From positions 124,001 to 188,000 of the forward strand of contig CAKUIF010000002.1 in the NCBI GenBank assembly GCA_934660915.1: a stretch of DNA of 64,000 nucleotides, in the 5' to 3' direction. Origin of the DNA: an uncultured Olsenella sp. (lineage in GTDB: Bacteria > Actinomycetota > Coriobacteriia > Coriobacteriales > Atopobiaceae). The notes under the pieces were generated by a model that worked only from the letters and a program-made list of their open reading frames with translations, was not told where the DNA came from and made no database searches. This document shows positions 43,046-55,400 of the stretch, in pieces; position 1 is the stretch's first letter, and every line of letters starts with the position of its first letter. The position numbers and the translations under genes are program-made.

Positions 43046-43107
43046 CCGCCCCAGCGTTAGCCGAGTCGCCGCTGGGGCGGTTATTCTTTAGAAAAGAGTG
43101 ACCGCCC
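43046..43107 (+). other. Mutually exclusive hairpins between tRNA-Ile and tRNA-Ala
   Basis: CCGCCCCAGC (43046-43055) pairs with GCTGGGGCGG (43071-43080), followed by TTATTCTTT. The 3' arm also contains GGGCGGT (43075-43081), which pairs perfectly with ACCGCCC (43101-43107). The two folds share bases and cannot coexist, an attenuator-like layout. Confidence 0.55.
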
Positions 43108-43111
43108 AATC

Positions 43112-43187
43112 GGGGACATAGCTCAGCTGGGAGAGCGCGGGCTTTGCAAGCCTGAGGTCGTGGGTTCGAACCCCATTGTCTCCACCA
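43112..43187 (+). tRNA. tRNA-Ala (TGC)
   Basis: 76 bases including encoded CCA. Acceptor GGGGACA/TGTCTCC with one wobble, anticodon loop CTTTGCAAG with TGC, T-loop GTTCGAACC. Confidence 0.97.
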
Positions 43188-43198
43188 TAGAATCGCCG

Positions 43199-43230
43199 CC
43201 GCCGGAGCTTCGCGCCCGGCGGTTTTCTTT
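43199..43230 (+). terminator. Terminator after tRNA-Ala
   Basis: Stem CCGCCGG (43199-43205) with CCGGCGG (43216-43222) followed by TTTTCTTTT, 11 bases past the tRNA. Confidence 0.85.
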
Positions 43231-43420
43231 TACTCGGGCGGCCTCATGCGCCGCGGCCCTTCTTTCCACGTTGCCCGCGGGTGGGACACCCGTAAATGGG
43301 ACTCCTGGGTACATTTTTGGCCATTTTTGGGACGAATGTTCACTATCGCGGCATATGTCCGTCCCCTACGCTTTTGCTGTATAGCTCTGCTTTTTGCGAC
43401 AGAGAAAGCGGTGAGGCCCT

Positions 43421-46400
43421 ATGAAGAAGACCGTACGTACCGCCTTGTTTTGCGTGATCGCGTGTATCCTCGCGATCACGGGAGCCTTCTCGATCGCGCC
43501 GCCGACACTTGCGGCCGCGGCCACAGAAGGTGCCCAAGCCGCGGCCGACCCCATAACCACGGGCACGTGGAAGGAATGGGGGCTGGACGACACCACCCAG
43601 AACGTGGGGCGCATCTGGACCGACAAGTCGGTCTCGGCCGGCGACATCGACCTTACGGGCGCCGGGGGCACCACGACCATCCAGAAGGGCGACTCCGACT
43701 TCCTCACGGCGTTCAGCGCCCTTTCGTCCACGTCGAACCTGCGCGACACCGTGACGACGCCTCTCGACATCGTGCTCGTCCTCGACGCCTCGGGTTCTAT
43801 GGACGATCCGATGGGGCGCGGCGACAGCACGAAGCGCATCGCCGCGCTCAAGGCTGCGGCCAACTCCTTTATCGACAAGATCGCCGAAAGCAACGGGAAG
43901 ATTCCGGATGAGTCGCAAAGGCACCGCGTCTCTATCGTGAAGTTTTCTGGCGATAAGACCAATAAAGTCGGCAACGACACCTACCGTTCCGGCGGATACA
44001 CCTACAACTACAGCCAGGTCATGAAGAACATGACGACGGTGGACTCCACGGGCGCGACTTCACTGAAGAGCACCGTCAGCTCGATCAAGCCCGCCGGCTC
44101 CACGCGGGCCGACTATGGCCTTGAGCTGGCCTCCTCACAGCTCGCGAATCATGGTCGCGCCGGCGCCACCAAAGTCATGGTCTTCTTTACCGACGGCGCG
44201 CCGACCTCGACAAACGGCTTTGAAGGTGGCGTCGCCAACTCCGCGGTCAGTGCGGCAAAATCCATGAAGGACGCCGGCACGACCATCTACACCATCGGTA
44301 TCTTCAGCGGCGCGAACCCGGCCGGCGGCGAGCGTGAGAACTCCTTCATGAACGCCGTGTCGAGCAACTACCCGAACGCGACAGCCTATAACAACCTCGG
44401 TGCCCGCGTGAGCACCGACGCCGCGTACTACAAGACCGCCACCACTTCAGGCGACCTCAAAACGCTCTTTGAGAGCATCTCGCAGGAGATCCTCGAGTCC
44501 TCCGGCTATCCCACCGAGGTTCGCGACGGCTTTGAGAACGAGTCCGGGTACGTGACCTTCACCGACCAGCTCGGCGACTACATGAAGGTCGACGACTTCC
44601 GCTACATCGTGTTCGCCAACCAGGTTTTCTCTGCCCACACGAAGACGACGAGTGGCAACATCGACACCTATACCTTCTCCGGCTCCGCGCAGACCGCGCT
44701 GTACCCCGCGGGCGACCTCTCGAGCATCGTCATCGAGGTTCGCCGGGCGAAGGACGCCCGCACGGGCGACCACGTGACCGTGAAGATTCCGGCGTCTCTG
44801 ATTCCTCTGCGCGCGTTTAGCGTCGATGCCGAGAAGGGCACGGGTTCCGCGACGCTGACCTTCCCCATCCGCGTGTTCTTCGGCTCGAGCCTGAAGGACG
44901 AGGTGCCCGCCCTTCTTGCCGACGCCGACGCCGACATGACGGACTACCTGGCCCACCACACGGCCACTGACGGCCGCGTCGAGTTCCTTGCCAACGCCTG
45001 GTCGGGCTTCGATGACGGCAACGCCTGCGCGAGCTTTACGCCGGCCGCCTCCAACGGCTATTACTACATCCGCGAGGACACGCCCGTCTACGAGGATGAG
45101 GCATTGACCGCCCGCGCGGCGTACCCGCTGCAGGGCGGCAAGACGTACTACTACGGGCGCACATATTGGGATTTGGCTGGCGACGGCTCCGCGGCTCAGG
45201 AGCGGTTCGTGGCTTCGTTTAGCCTCGGCGACGGCGGCGTTGGCAGCTATGTGGGCGCCGACGCTTCCGGGAAGGCCTATATCAAGTCCGGCGCGCCGCG
45301 CTTCGCCTACATCAACGAGCTCCACACTCAGAAGGCCAACAACGTCACCGCCACCGCGGCGAGCTTCATCAATCCCGTGTGGGCCGGCACGCAGATCCTC
45401 ACGTGGCTCGGCAACAACGGCAAGCTCACCCTCGAGCGCCCCGGAAGCCTCGAGATCTCCAAGGTCGTCGAGCTCGCACACGGCTACGACGCCGCCGACT
45501 TTGCGGACGAGTCGTTCGAGTTCACCGTCAGCATTCCCGAGGCCGCGGGCAAGAGCTTTACCGGCACCGTGACCTTGGGCGACGAGGTCCAGGGCGACGA
45601 GAACTTCTCGCTGACCTTCGATGAGGGGGGAACGTACAAGCACACCCTGAAGCCCGGCGAGAAGCTCACGATCAAGGGCCTCACGGGCGGTTGGGCGTAC
45701 AAGGTCGATGAAGCCGACCGTACCGGCTGGAAGGCTGAGTCCACGGGTGCTGAGGGCGCTATTGCGGTCGGCGAGTCCGCTCGTGCCGAGTTCAAAAACA
45801 CCTACGAGTCGACCGGTACGCTCGAGGGCAAGAAGTTCCTTGCGGGAGAGAAGACCCTTTCTGGCCGCGTGTGGAGAAGCGAAGACAAGTTCGCCTTCAT
45901 CCTCACCGCCGAGGACGGCGCCCCCATGCCCGAAGGCGCGCAGGACGGCACGGCGGTCATGTATGTGACGGCGCCCGAGGGGACGCCTGCCGACACCGAG
46001 ATCCCGTTTGATTTCGGCGACATAACCTACACCTGCCCGGGCGCCTACACCTACACCATCCGTGAGGCCGGCACGGACGACGGCTACGACGTGAGTGTCC
46101 TGCCCGGCGTGAGCGTCTCGAAGGCCACTTACCGCGTGACCGTCAAGGTGACCGACGAGGAACACAACGGCGAGCTGACCGTCGTCTCCACGATGGAGAA
46201 GATGACCGACGAAGCCGGCGCCGCGGTCGGCGAGAGCGACAACGGTGAGGCGGTTGAACTCGCGAGCTTCCGCAACGCCTACGAGATCGCCGAAGCCGAC
46301 TATGCGGGCATCACCGTGTCCAAGGTGCTCAACGGCCGCGCGATGGCAGCCGGCGAGTTCAGCTTCACGATCAAAGGCGACGACGCGTCCGAGGCACTTC

Positions 46401-49400
46401 TTGCCGATTCCGACCGTAGCTTCTCGAATGGTGCCGCCGCATCTGGCGAGAAGAGCTCCATGACAAAGCTCGATGGACTGCGCTTTACCAAGAACGACGT
46501 GGGCAAGGCGTACACGTTTACCGTGAAGGAGACCGTGCCTGAGGGCGCGGACAAGCGCGGCGGCGTGACGTACGATAAGGCTGAGCACACGGTGGAGATC
46601 TCCATTGACGATGCGGGTGACGGCACACTCGACGTGACGACCAAGGTTGACGGCCAAGAGGGCAACGAGGTCGCGTTCGTGAACGCCTACGCCGTCGTCC
46701 CGCTCGAGACCGAGCTCGACTTCGGCCTCGCCAAACGCCTCGAAGGCCGCGACTGGATGGATTCCGACGCGTTCACCTTCGAGCTCGGCGCAGCGACCGA
46801 TGACGTGCCGCTGCCCGTCTCCACCACCGCGACCGTGACCAAGCGCGACCTGCGCGATGACGGCACGGCTGCCATCCGCTTCGGAAAGATCCGCTTTATC
46901 GCCGCGGGCACCTACGAGTACGAGGTCCGCGAGCAGAAGGCGGACGCGGCCGAGAACGGCATGACCTACAGCACGAACGTCGCGCGTATCCGCGTGACCG
47001 TGAACGATGACGGCCACGGCTCGCTCACCGCGACGCCCGCGCTTGTCTCCGGCTCCAGCACGTTTGTGAACAGCTACGGGGTCGAGCTTAACTACAACGC
47101 CAAGGGCGGCCTCTCCATCGCCAAGGAGCTCATGGGCGCCTCCGCCGCTGAAGGCGTGTTCAGCTTCACCGTTACCGCCGAGGGGGACGACGTCCTGGGC
47201 ATCGCCGGCACGCATCGCTCGCCGTGGCTCACCGAGGGCGTCGCGGCCACCGTTGCCGCAACGACGCGCGAGGTCGTCTTCAAGCCGGCCGATGCCGGCA
47301 AGACCTGGAACTACACCGTGACCGAGAACGACCCCGGCGCCGGATTCACGTGCGATTGTGCCACGTGGAACATTGCCGTGAGCGTGGCCTACGACTCCAC
47401 GGTCGGCCGCCTGAGCGTGACGACCACGGCGACCGGCGGCGACGCGAGTCAGACGTGGACCTACACGTCCGATGGCGACGGGGCGACCCCCGCCATCGTC
47501 AAGTTCGTGAACCGTTACGCCGCGAGCGGCGCCACGGCCGACATCTACGGCACAAAGGAGCTCACGGGCAGGCAGATGGCAGACGGTGAGTTCTCCTTCG
47601 AGCTCGCCTATGCGGCCCAGCCCGAGAACGTCGTGGCCCGCGCCCAGAACGCGGCCGGCGGCGTGGACTTTGGTGCTCTGAGTTACACCACCGAGAGCCT
47701 GGCCGGTCTCGTCAAGGCGGGGCTCGCGGCAAAGACCGATACCGGCTGGTCCGTGGGTTATGTGGCTCGCGAGGTCACGGACGGCTTGTCCGAGCGCGGC
47801 ATCACGGCGGCTGCGGCGACGTTCGGCGTGACCGTGAACATCACCGATGCGCGCAACGGAACCTTGACGTGCTCTGTCGAGTACCCTGCGGGAGGTCTCG
47901 CGTTCAAGAACGAGTACCGGGCAGAAGCCGCGAACATTGGCCTAACCGCCACAAAGACGCTCGTGGTGCCCGACGGACTTGCGGGCCCCGGCGACATCGC
48001 CGGCAAGTTCACCTTCACCGTGATGGGTGAGGAAGGCGCGCCCATGCCCGAGTATCCGAACGCGACCAACGGCGCTTCCGGCACGGTCGACTTCGGGAGC
48101 ATCACGTTCACGCTTGAGAAAACCTTTGGCGGTGCCGTGGCGACGGCCGACGAGGAGCCTGAGACCGAGGTGGACGAGGCCGCGGCGCCCGACGCTGGGG
48201 TGAAGGCAACCGATCAAAGCGGCGAGGGCGGAGACGGCGTCCTTCTTGACACCCCTGTGGTCTCCGAGAACGATTCCGCGGACGTTGGCAAGAAGGACAA
48301 CGGCCAGACTGTTGCCGACGAACCCGACGACGCGGCAGAGCCTAACGTCGAGCCTGAGGGCCAGGCCGAGCCCGAGGCACCTCTGGCCGACACACCTGTG
48401 GTTAAGGAAGTCCCCGCCGAGTCTGTGGAGCCTGAGGCCTCCGTGGCGCGCTGGGTCTACCGCCGTGGCAACGCTCTGCGTCGCGCGAGCGCGGAGCTGG
48501 ACGCCGAGGCTGACGCCGACGCGCCGACCGACAAGCCCACGGGCCCGCGCAGCCGCGTGTTCCACTACGTCGTCACCGAGTCCGGCGGCCTGGACGGCGT
48601 GACCAACGATCCGAACGCGTCCCGTGACGTCTACATCAAGGTCACCGATGACGGGGCCGGCCACCTGAGCGCCGAGATCGTCCAGCCTGTCGACCTCGTG
48701 TTCAAGAACAGCTATAGCGTGAGCGCGACCACGGCGACGATCAGCGCCCGCAAGGTCCTCGAGGGTCGCGACCTCGCGGCCGGCGAGTTCGAGTTCGTCC
48801 TTCTTGACGCCGAGGGGAAGACCGTGCGCACGGCAAAGAACGCCGCCGACGGCTCCGTGACGTTCGACGCCATCGAGTACTCCGCGCCCGGGGCGTATAC
48901 CTACACAATCGCCGAGGTCGGCGGCAACGCCGGCGGCGTGGCGTATGACGGCAGCCGCCATGAGGTTAAGGTGACGGTTACCGACAACAGGGCCGGCGCG
49001 CTCTCTGCCGACGTCGAGTACGTCGATGCGCCGACCTTCGTGAACACGTACAAGGCGCAGCCCGTCGACGTCGGAATCGTCGCAAAGAAGGTCCTCAAGG
49101 GCACGAACCTTACCAAGGGGCAGTTCACCTTCGCCCTCAAGGGGACCGTCAACGACGAGCCCGTCGAGCTCACCGCCGCAAACGACGCCGACGGCAACGT
49201 GGTGTTCCCGCACCTCGAGTTTGAGAGCGCCGGGAGCTACACGTTCACGGTTTCCGAGGTGGCCGGCGATGAGGCACGCGTGACCTACGACAAGCGCGTC
49301 TTCACGGTGACCGTCGAGGTCACAGACGACGGGTCCGGGAAGCTCTCCGCGACGGTGGCAAACGACGCGCCCGAGGGTGCCATGGTGTTCGTGAACACCT

Positions 49401-49600
49401 ACACCCCGCCCGCGACGCCGCCTGCGAACCCGCCGTCGCAGCCGAGCACGCCGCCTGCGACCGTGAAGACGACGGCAAGGCCCGTGCCCCAGACGGGCGA
49501 CGCAAGCGTGGGTGCTGCGGTGCCGATCGCGGCCGCGACCGTCGGCCTGGCACTTCTTGGCATGGCTGCGCGTATGGCCCGAAGGCGCGCGGAAAGCTAG
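43421..49600 (+). CDS. Giant VWA-domain surface protein with pilin-type isopeptide repeats and VPQTGD anchor
   Basis: 2059 residues. Signal peptide about 1-33. A von Willebrand A domain follows with MIDAS motif DASGSM at residue 122 and later DGAPTS, the metal-dependent adhesion fold seen in pilus tip proteins. After about residue 670 come many 100-residue repeats of the streptococcal pilin isopeptide-linkage type (KVLNGRAMAAGEFSFTI, KVLEGRDLAAGEFEFVLL, YTYTI...E patterns), expected to be locked by Lys-Asn bonds. One repeat is split by a 150-residue acidic insertion (about 1565-1710). The end is PVPQTGD, a hydrophobic helix and ARRRAES, a sortase sorting signal. GTGAGG precedes the ATG. Likely a host-contact adhesin or pilus tip. 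Confidence 0.9.
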   Translation: MKKTVRTALFCVIACILAITGAFSIAPPTLAAAATEGAQAAADPITTGTWKEWGLDDTTQNVGRIWTDKSVSAGDIDLTGAGGTTTIQKGDSDFLTAFSALSSTSNLRDTVTTPLDIVLVLDASGSMDDPMGRGDSTKRIAALKAAANSFIDKIAESNGKIPDESQRHRVSIVKFSGDKTNKVGNDTYRSGGYTYNYSQVMKNMTTVDSTGATSLKSTVSSIKPAGSTRADYGLELASSQLANHGRAGATKVMVFFTDGAPTSTNGFEGGVANSAVSAAKSMKDAGTTIYTIGIFSGANPAGGERENSFMNAVSSNYPNATAYNNLGARVSTDAAYYKTATTSGDLKTLFESISQEILESSGYPTEVRDGFENESGYVTFTDQLGDYMKVDDFRYIVFANQVFSAHTKTTSGNIDTYTFSGSAQTALYPAGDLSSIVIEVRRAKDARTGDHVTVKIPASLIPLRAFSVDAEKGTGSATLTFPIRVFFGSSLKDEVPALLADADADMTDYLAHHTATDGRVEFLANAWSGFDDGNACASFTPAASNGYYYIREDTPVYEDEALTARAAYPLQGGKTYYYGRTYWDLAGDGSAAQERFVASFSLGDGGVGSYVGADASGKAYIKSGAPRFAYINELHTQKANNVTATAASFINPVWAGTQILTWLGNNGKLTLERPGSLEISKVVELAHGYDAADFADESFEFTVSIPEAAGKSFTGTVTLGDEVQGDENFSLTFDEGGTYKHTLKPGEKLTIKGLTGGWAYKVDEADRTGWKAESTGAEGAIAVGESARAEFKNTYESTGTLEGKKFLAGEKTLSGRVWRSEDKFAFILTAEDGAPMPEGAQDGTAVMYVTAPEGTPADTEIPFDFGDITYTCPGAYTYTIREAGTDDGYDVSVLPGVSVSKATYRVTVKVTDEEHNGELTVVSTMEKMTDEAGAAVGESDNGEAVELASFRNAYEIAEADYAGITVSKVLNGRAMAAGEFSFTIKGDDASEALLADSDRSFSNGAAASGEKSSMTKLDGLRFTKNDVGKAYTFTVKETVPEGADKRGGVTYDKAEHTVEISIDDAGDGTLDVTTKVDGQEGNEVAFVNAYAVVPLETELDFGLAKRLEGRDWMDSDAFTFELGAATDDVPLPVSTTATVTKRDLRDDGTAAIRFGKIRFIAAGTYEYEVREQKADAAENGMTYSTNVARIRVTVNDDGHGSLTATPALVSGSSTFVNSYGVELNYNAKGGLSIAKELMGASAAEGVFSFTVTAEGDDVLGIAGTHRSPWLTEGVAATVAATTREVVFKPADAGKTWNYTVTENDPGAGFTCDCATWNIAVSVAYDSTVGRLSVTTTATGGDASQTWTYTSDGDGATPAIVKFVNRYAASGATADIYGTKELTGRQMADGEFSFELAYAAQPENVVARAQNAAGGVDFGALSYTTESLAGLVKAGLAAKTDTGWSVGYVAREVTDGLSERGITAAAATFGVTVNITDARNGTLTCSVEYPAGGLAFKNEYRAEAANIGLTATKTLVVPDGLAGPGDIAGKFTFTVMGEEGAPMPEYPNATNGASGTVDFGSITFTLEKTFGGAVATADEEPETEVDEAAAPDAGVKATDQSGEGGDGVLLDTPVVSENDSADVGKKDNGQTVADEPDDAAEPNVEPEGQAEPEAPLADTPVVKEVPAESVEPEASVARWVYRRGNALRRASAELDAEADADAPTDKPTGPRSRVFHYVVTESGGLDGVTNDPNASRDVYIKVTDDGAGHLSAEIVQPVDLVFKNSYSVSATTATISARKVLEGRDLAAGEFEFVLLDAEGKTVRTAKNAADGSVTFDAIEYSAPGAYTYTIAEVGGNAGGVAYDGSRHEVKVTVTDNRAGALSADVEYVDAPTFVNTYKAQPVDVGIVAKKVLKGTNLTKGQFTFALKGTVNDEPVELTAANDADGNVVFPHLEFESAGSYTFTVSEVAGDEARVTYDKRVFTVTVEVTDDGSGKLSATVANDAPEGAMVFVNTYTPPATPPANPPSQPSTPPATVKTTARPVPQTGDASVGAAVPIAAATVGLALLGMAARMARRRAES

Positions 49601-49610
49601 CGTGACCGGG

Positions 49611-49650
49611 GCGGGGCGAGAGCTTGGGGGAGCTCTCGCCCCGCTTTTTT
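49611..49650 (+). terminator. Terminator of the VWA surface protein gene
   Basis: Perfect 14-bp stem (49611-49624 with 49631-49644), six-base loop, then six T. Confidence 0.95.
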
Positions 49651-49742
49651 GTGCGCCGCAAAATGGTGTACCGCGGCCACCGTCCCTTGCCGCCGCACTG
49701 CGGTACCATCTAGGGGATGTGCAGCGAAGAAAGGAACCCTCC

Positions 49743-50165
49743 ATGGCAGATACCGACGAGCGCCGCGACGGCGTGTCCCAGCAGACCGACGAGCTGGCGA
49801 GCGCGCTTCTTGGCCGTGCCCTCGACGTGCTCGCGGTTGGGGGGGACCTTCATGTACTGCTCGCGCTCGGCGACGAGGCCGGGCAGGTGGAGAGCCTGGA
49901 GTTTGCCGAGGACGGGCCCGAGGAGTGCCTTGAGGGCGCGCGCAAGAAGGCCGCGGAGTCCGAGGACGCCGTGCGCTACGCGCTCGCGTACCGCGGCGCG
50001 ATCGCCGACGAGGAGGGCGCCTATCAGGACGCTGTGATCCTCGAGTTCGGCGAGCGCGGCTACCGCAGCTACTCGGCGTATTCGCTCGTGGACGTCACGG
50101 GCGACGAGGACACCTTCGGCTGGAGCGAGCCTGCGCCCGCCGGCGAGGTCGAGCCCCTGCTGTAA
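49743..50165 (+). CDS. Small acidic hypothetical protein
   Basis: 140 residues, strongly acidic, no cysteines, no signal or membrane segment. Predicted alpha/beta with VLAVGGDLHVLLALGDEAGQ and YQDAVILEFGERGYRSYSAY. I do not recognise the family. AAAGGAA precedes the ATG; an open frame continues upstream but overlaps the terminator of the previous gene, so the ATG at 49743 is chosen. It stands alone between two terminated genes, 130 bases before typA, and could share a role with it only by proximity. Confidence 0.7.
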   Translation: MADTDERRDGVSQQTDELASALLGRALDVLAVGGDLHVLLALGDEAGQVESLEFAEDGPEECLEGARKKAAESEDAVRYALAYRGAIADEEGAYQDAVILEFGERGYRSYSAYSLVDVTGDEDTFGWSEPAPAGEVEPLL

Positions 50166-50295
50166 CCTGGCGCGCGCCGGTACTTCTTGCCGAAAACAAC
50201 TTGACTTTCCCCTGTAGATGCCGTGACGGTGCCGTTCGCGCTGTATACTAGGCCAGTTGCCGAATAACCGGGCATTGCGACATCGAGAGGGACAT

Positions 50296-52134
<1,839 letters not shown>

Positions 52135-52156
52135 ACGCGCGGCCATTGGCTGGTGA

Positions 52157-52190
52157 AGCGCCCGGAGTGCATGCTCCGGGCGCTTTTTTT
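52157..52190 (+). terminator. Terminator of typA
   Basis: Perfect 11-bp stem (52157-52167 with 52174-52184), six-base loop, then a run of seven T. Confidence 0.95.
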
Positions 52191-52221
52191 ACGCGCTGAG
52201 GCGGCCGGCCGGTCCGGCGGT

Positions 52222-52307
52222 GGCACTTCTTTGTAGCAAAGCGTGCGTCGAGAGACAGTTTTCGGCGCTTGAGGGCGCGATTGTGTCGCTGGATGCACGC
52301 TTTGTCG
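52222..52307 (+). repeat. 86-base structured repeat, copy 1
   Basis: From GGCACTT to TTTGTCG. Outer arms CAAAGCGTGC (52237-52246) and GCACGCTTTG (52295-52304) pair, extended by a G-T wobble and one more pair. Inner stems follow the same layout as copies 2 and 3. It lies between the typA terminator and the next surface-protein gene, and has no flanking homology with the other copies. Confidence 0.85.
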
Positions 52308-52405
52308 ATTAGGTAGGGGGTCGCATTTAACGGTAGGAAATCCCCGGTGAGCGCGCCTTTTGTGCTTCTTGCCATTGGGTGCGTATTGCCGCGGAGGGAG
52401 GATTA

Positions 52406-55400
52406 ATGCAAAATGAAAGCTCATGTCGCGGGACCATGAATGCCCCCCGCGGCTCGATTGAAAGGGTTCATGTGAAGAAGGAACATCTAAACCGGACCAT
52501 TGCCGCGGGCGTGACGCTCGCGATGGTCATCGGGCAGGTGCCCACCGCGGCCATCGCCGATGCGGTTGATGGACAGGTTCCTGCGGCCGAACAGCAGGCC
52601 GCGGGCGCGCAAAGCCCCTCGGATTCCTCCGATGAAGAGATTCCTGCGCCGGATGGCGAGAAGACCGCAGGCGCCGAAGAGGACGAGGATCAGAAGGTCG
52701 TGCTCGCGCCGACCGTTGACGAGGACACCGACTCTGCGAACGATGAGACTCAGTCGCAGGGCGGTTCCGTCGGCGAGGGTCTTGCGGCTGAGGTCGCCTC
52801 CGACCTGGACATAAACAGCTCCGTTGACGCGCAGGCGACCGAATCGCTGCGCTATCACGCGAAGCTGACCAGACGTGAGCTGCGCAAATATCTCTACGAC
52901 ACTTTTGGTGAGCACGCCTTTAACTACAAGATCGTGCGTGACGGGAAGGAGAAGGTCGTCGAGACCGGGTGGGCGCTCAGCAATGAGGCCGTGGACGACC
53001 TGCCCAGTGGAACGTATTCGGTGCAGTATTACGACACGTCGAACTGGAATCCCAACAAGTGGGGTTACAAAGACTGCGGCAGCTTTGACCTGCAGTGCTA
53101 CTGGACCGCGACGTTTGGCGCTGCTGGTTGCGCCGACGGCGAAGCGCTCATCGATGGCACTGCCGTCACCAGCTACGACATTGACGATGGCGCGACCAAG
53201 ACCTTCACCGCCAAGCAGGTCGAGGACTACGACGTCGTCTCCGTCATGAACGGTGACGCCGCGATCGCGCCCAACGAGGACGGCTCCTACACCATCCCGA
53301 GCAAAGCCGATTCCAACATCCTCATCAGCTATAAGGCCGCCGCTCAGGCGAACATCAAGGTCGAGGGCGACGAAGGCCTCGATAGCGCGACCGTGGGCAG
53401 CGCCTCCGCGGGCGACGACGGCACCATCGTCGTCAACTATAAGAACCCCGGCGATATCGTGGCCAAGCCCAAGGACGGCTACGCCGTCACGGGCATCGTG
53501 CTCGTGGATGACTCCGATGGCAGCGAGGTGGCGCTCACCGCGCCTTCGTACGCGAATCGCGAGGCCACCGTTGCCGACGTTCCCGCGCTTGCGAAGGATG
53601 GCAACTACACCCTTAAGGTGAGCACCGCCAAGGCCGGCATCAAGGGCATTGACGGCGCCGAGGTCGGTGTCTTGGGCCGTAGCGACAAGAGCTTTTATAA
53701 GCAGCTTGTCTTCAACGCGGCCTTTGACCAGCAGGGAAGTGTCCCCGCGGGTCTTTCCGCCGACGACGTGACGATTGAGTTCAACGCCGGCGGCACCTTC
53801 GGCGACGTCTGGAGGCCTCTCGACTTCAATCCCGGCTTCTTTGACTTCGGCCAGCACGAGTTTGGCGCGAACGGCGTCGACTCCACCGAGCAGATTCGCA
53901 TTACGTACGGCGGGAACGACCAGTATCCCGGCTCTTCCATCGAGCTCAGCGTGAAGGTCGTGGACGGGCGCTACAAGACTGAGCTATCTTGCAATACCAA
54001 CGTCTCCATCCAGTACAACACCGACGCGGACGCCATGCGCGACGAGCTCTACAAGGCGCTTGCCCCGTGCGTCACCTATACCGACGACGCTGGTGCCACC
54101 GCGACCGTTCCCAGTACCTCAGCCGACTCGTTCGAGTTCGACGGGATTAAGCTGCCCACCGATGTCGGCGAGTACACGGGCGTGACCGTCAAGTACAAGG
54201 GGACGGCAAGCGAGGGCGACCAGCTCGGCTACCAGCCCTGCAGCGTCGAGGGCGTGACCGTCACGGTGACCAAGGCGCCGTCTAAGGTCAAGGTCACCAG
54301 CAAGAGCCTCACCTACGGCGAGACCGTGAAGATCTCCGACCTGGTGGACTCTGAGCCCAGCAACGAGGAGACCAAGCCCATCACCGTGATCGCCGGCATC
54401 GACGGCGACGCCAAGGGCTATGTGTCCGTCGACCTGAGCTACTACTCGCCCGCAGTCCAGAAGGTTATCAACCAGGTCCTCAAGCTCGACCGGGGAATCT
54501 CGCTAGGCAAGCTCGCCGAGATCGTCAACAACGATGCGACGATGACCGCCCTCACGGCGATGCTCAAGCTCGCCGGCGTCGAGAACCCCGAGCAGATCGT
54601 CAACGGCCTCAAGACCGTGCTGAATTCGCTCACGCAATATGGCCTCGGTTCGTCCACGGTCGCCCTCGGCGGCACCCCCTCCAAGGCCGGCGTCTACGTG
54701 ACCGTCGCCGCCACTACGAGCGGCAACTACAAGACATCCGTGGGCATGGGCTACCTGACCATCGCGCCAAAGACGGCCGACGTCAGCCTCAAGTGGAAGC
54801 AGGAGCTGCCGCACAAGGTTCTTTCCTATGACGAAGCGCAGAACTTCACCTTTGGCGCCAACGCCTTCGATGGCGATAAGGACATTACCGGGCAGACCAA
54901 CGTCCACGTCACGTACGCCGGCATTACTGCCGAAGGTAAGGCGTACCTCAGCAGCGAGGCCCCGCGCGTCCCGGGCGCCTATACCGAGACCGCAACGGTC
55001 ATCGGCGGCAACTACCTCGCCAAGCCCATCAGCCGCGCCTTCTCCATCGGCCGCAACGAAACCAAGGTGACGATCACGGGCGACGCGTTCACCTATAACG
55101 GCACGGCGCAGGGTCCAACCGCCGTCGTCACCGACCCGGACGACAACCCGATCGAGGGCGCCGAGGTTACGCTCCTCTATATGGGCACCACCTCTATGGG
55201 CGAGCGGTACATGAGCGCCACGGCCCCGACTAACGCGGGCAGCTACACCGTGATCGCTACGTACGCCGGCGACGCCACGCACGACTGCGCCGCCGCGGTC
55301 GCGTGCTTCACCATCGCGAAGGCGGACGTGAGCATCACAGTGAGCGACGCCACCGTGACCTATAACGGCGCCGCTCAGGGGCTCACGGCGACGGCGACCA

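Noticed and set aside
44447..47215. 922-codon open frame antisense to the VWA surface gene, and similar ones opposite the other surface genes
   Set aside because: Compositional shadow; no ribosome site, no recognisable domain.
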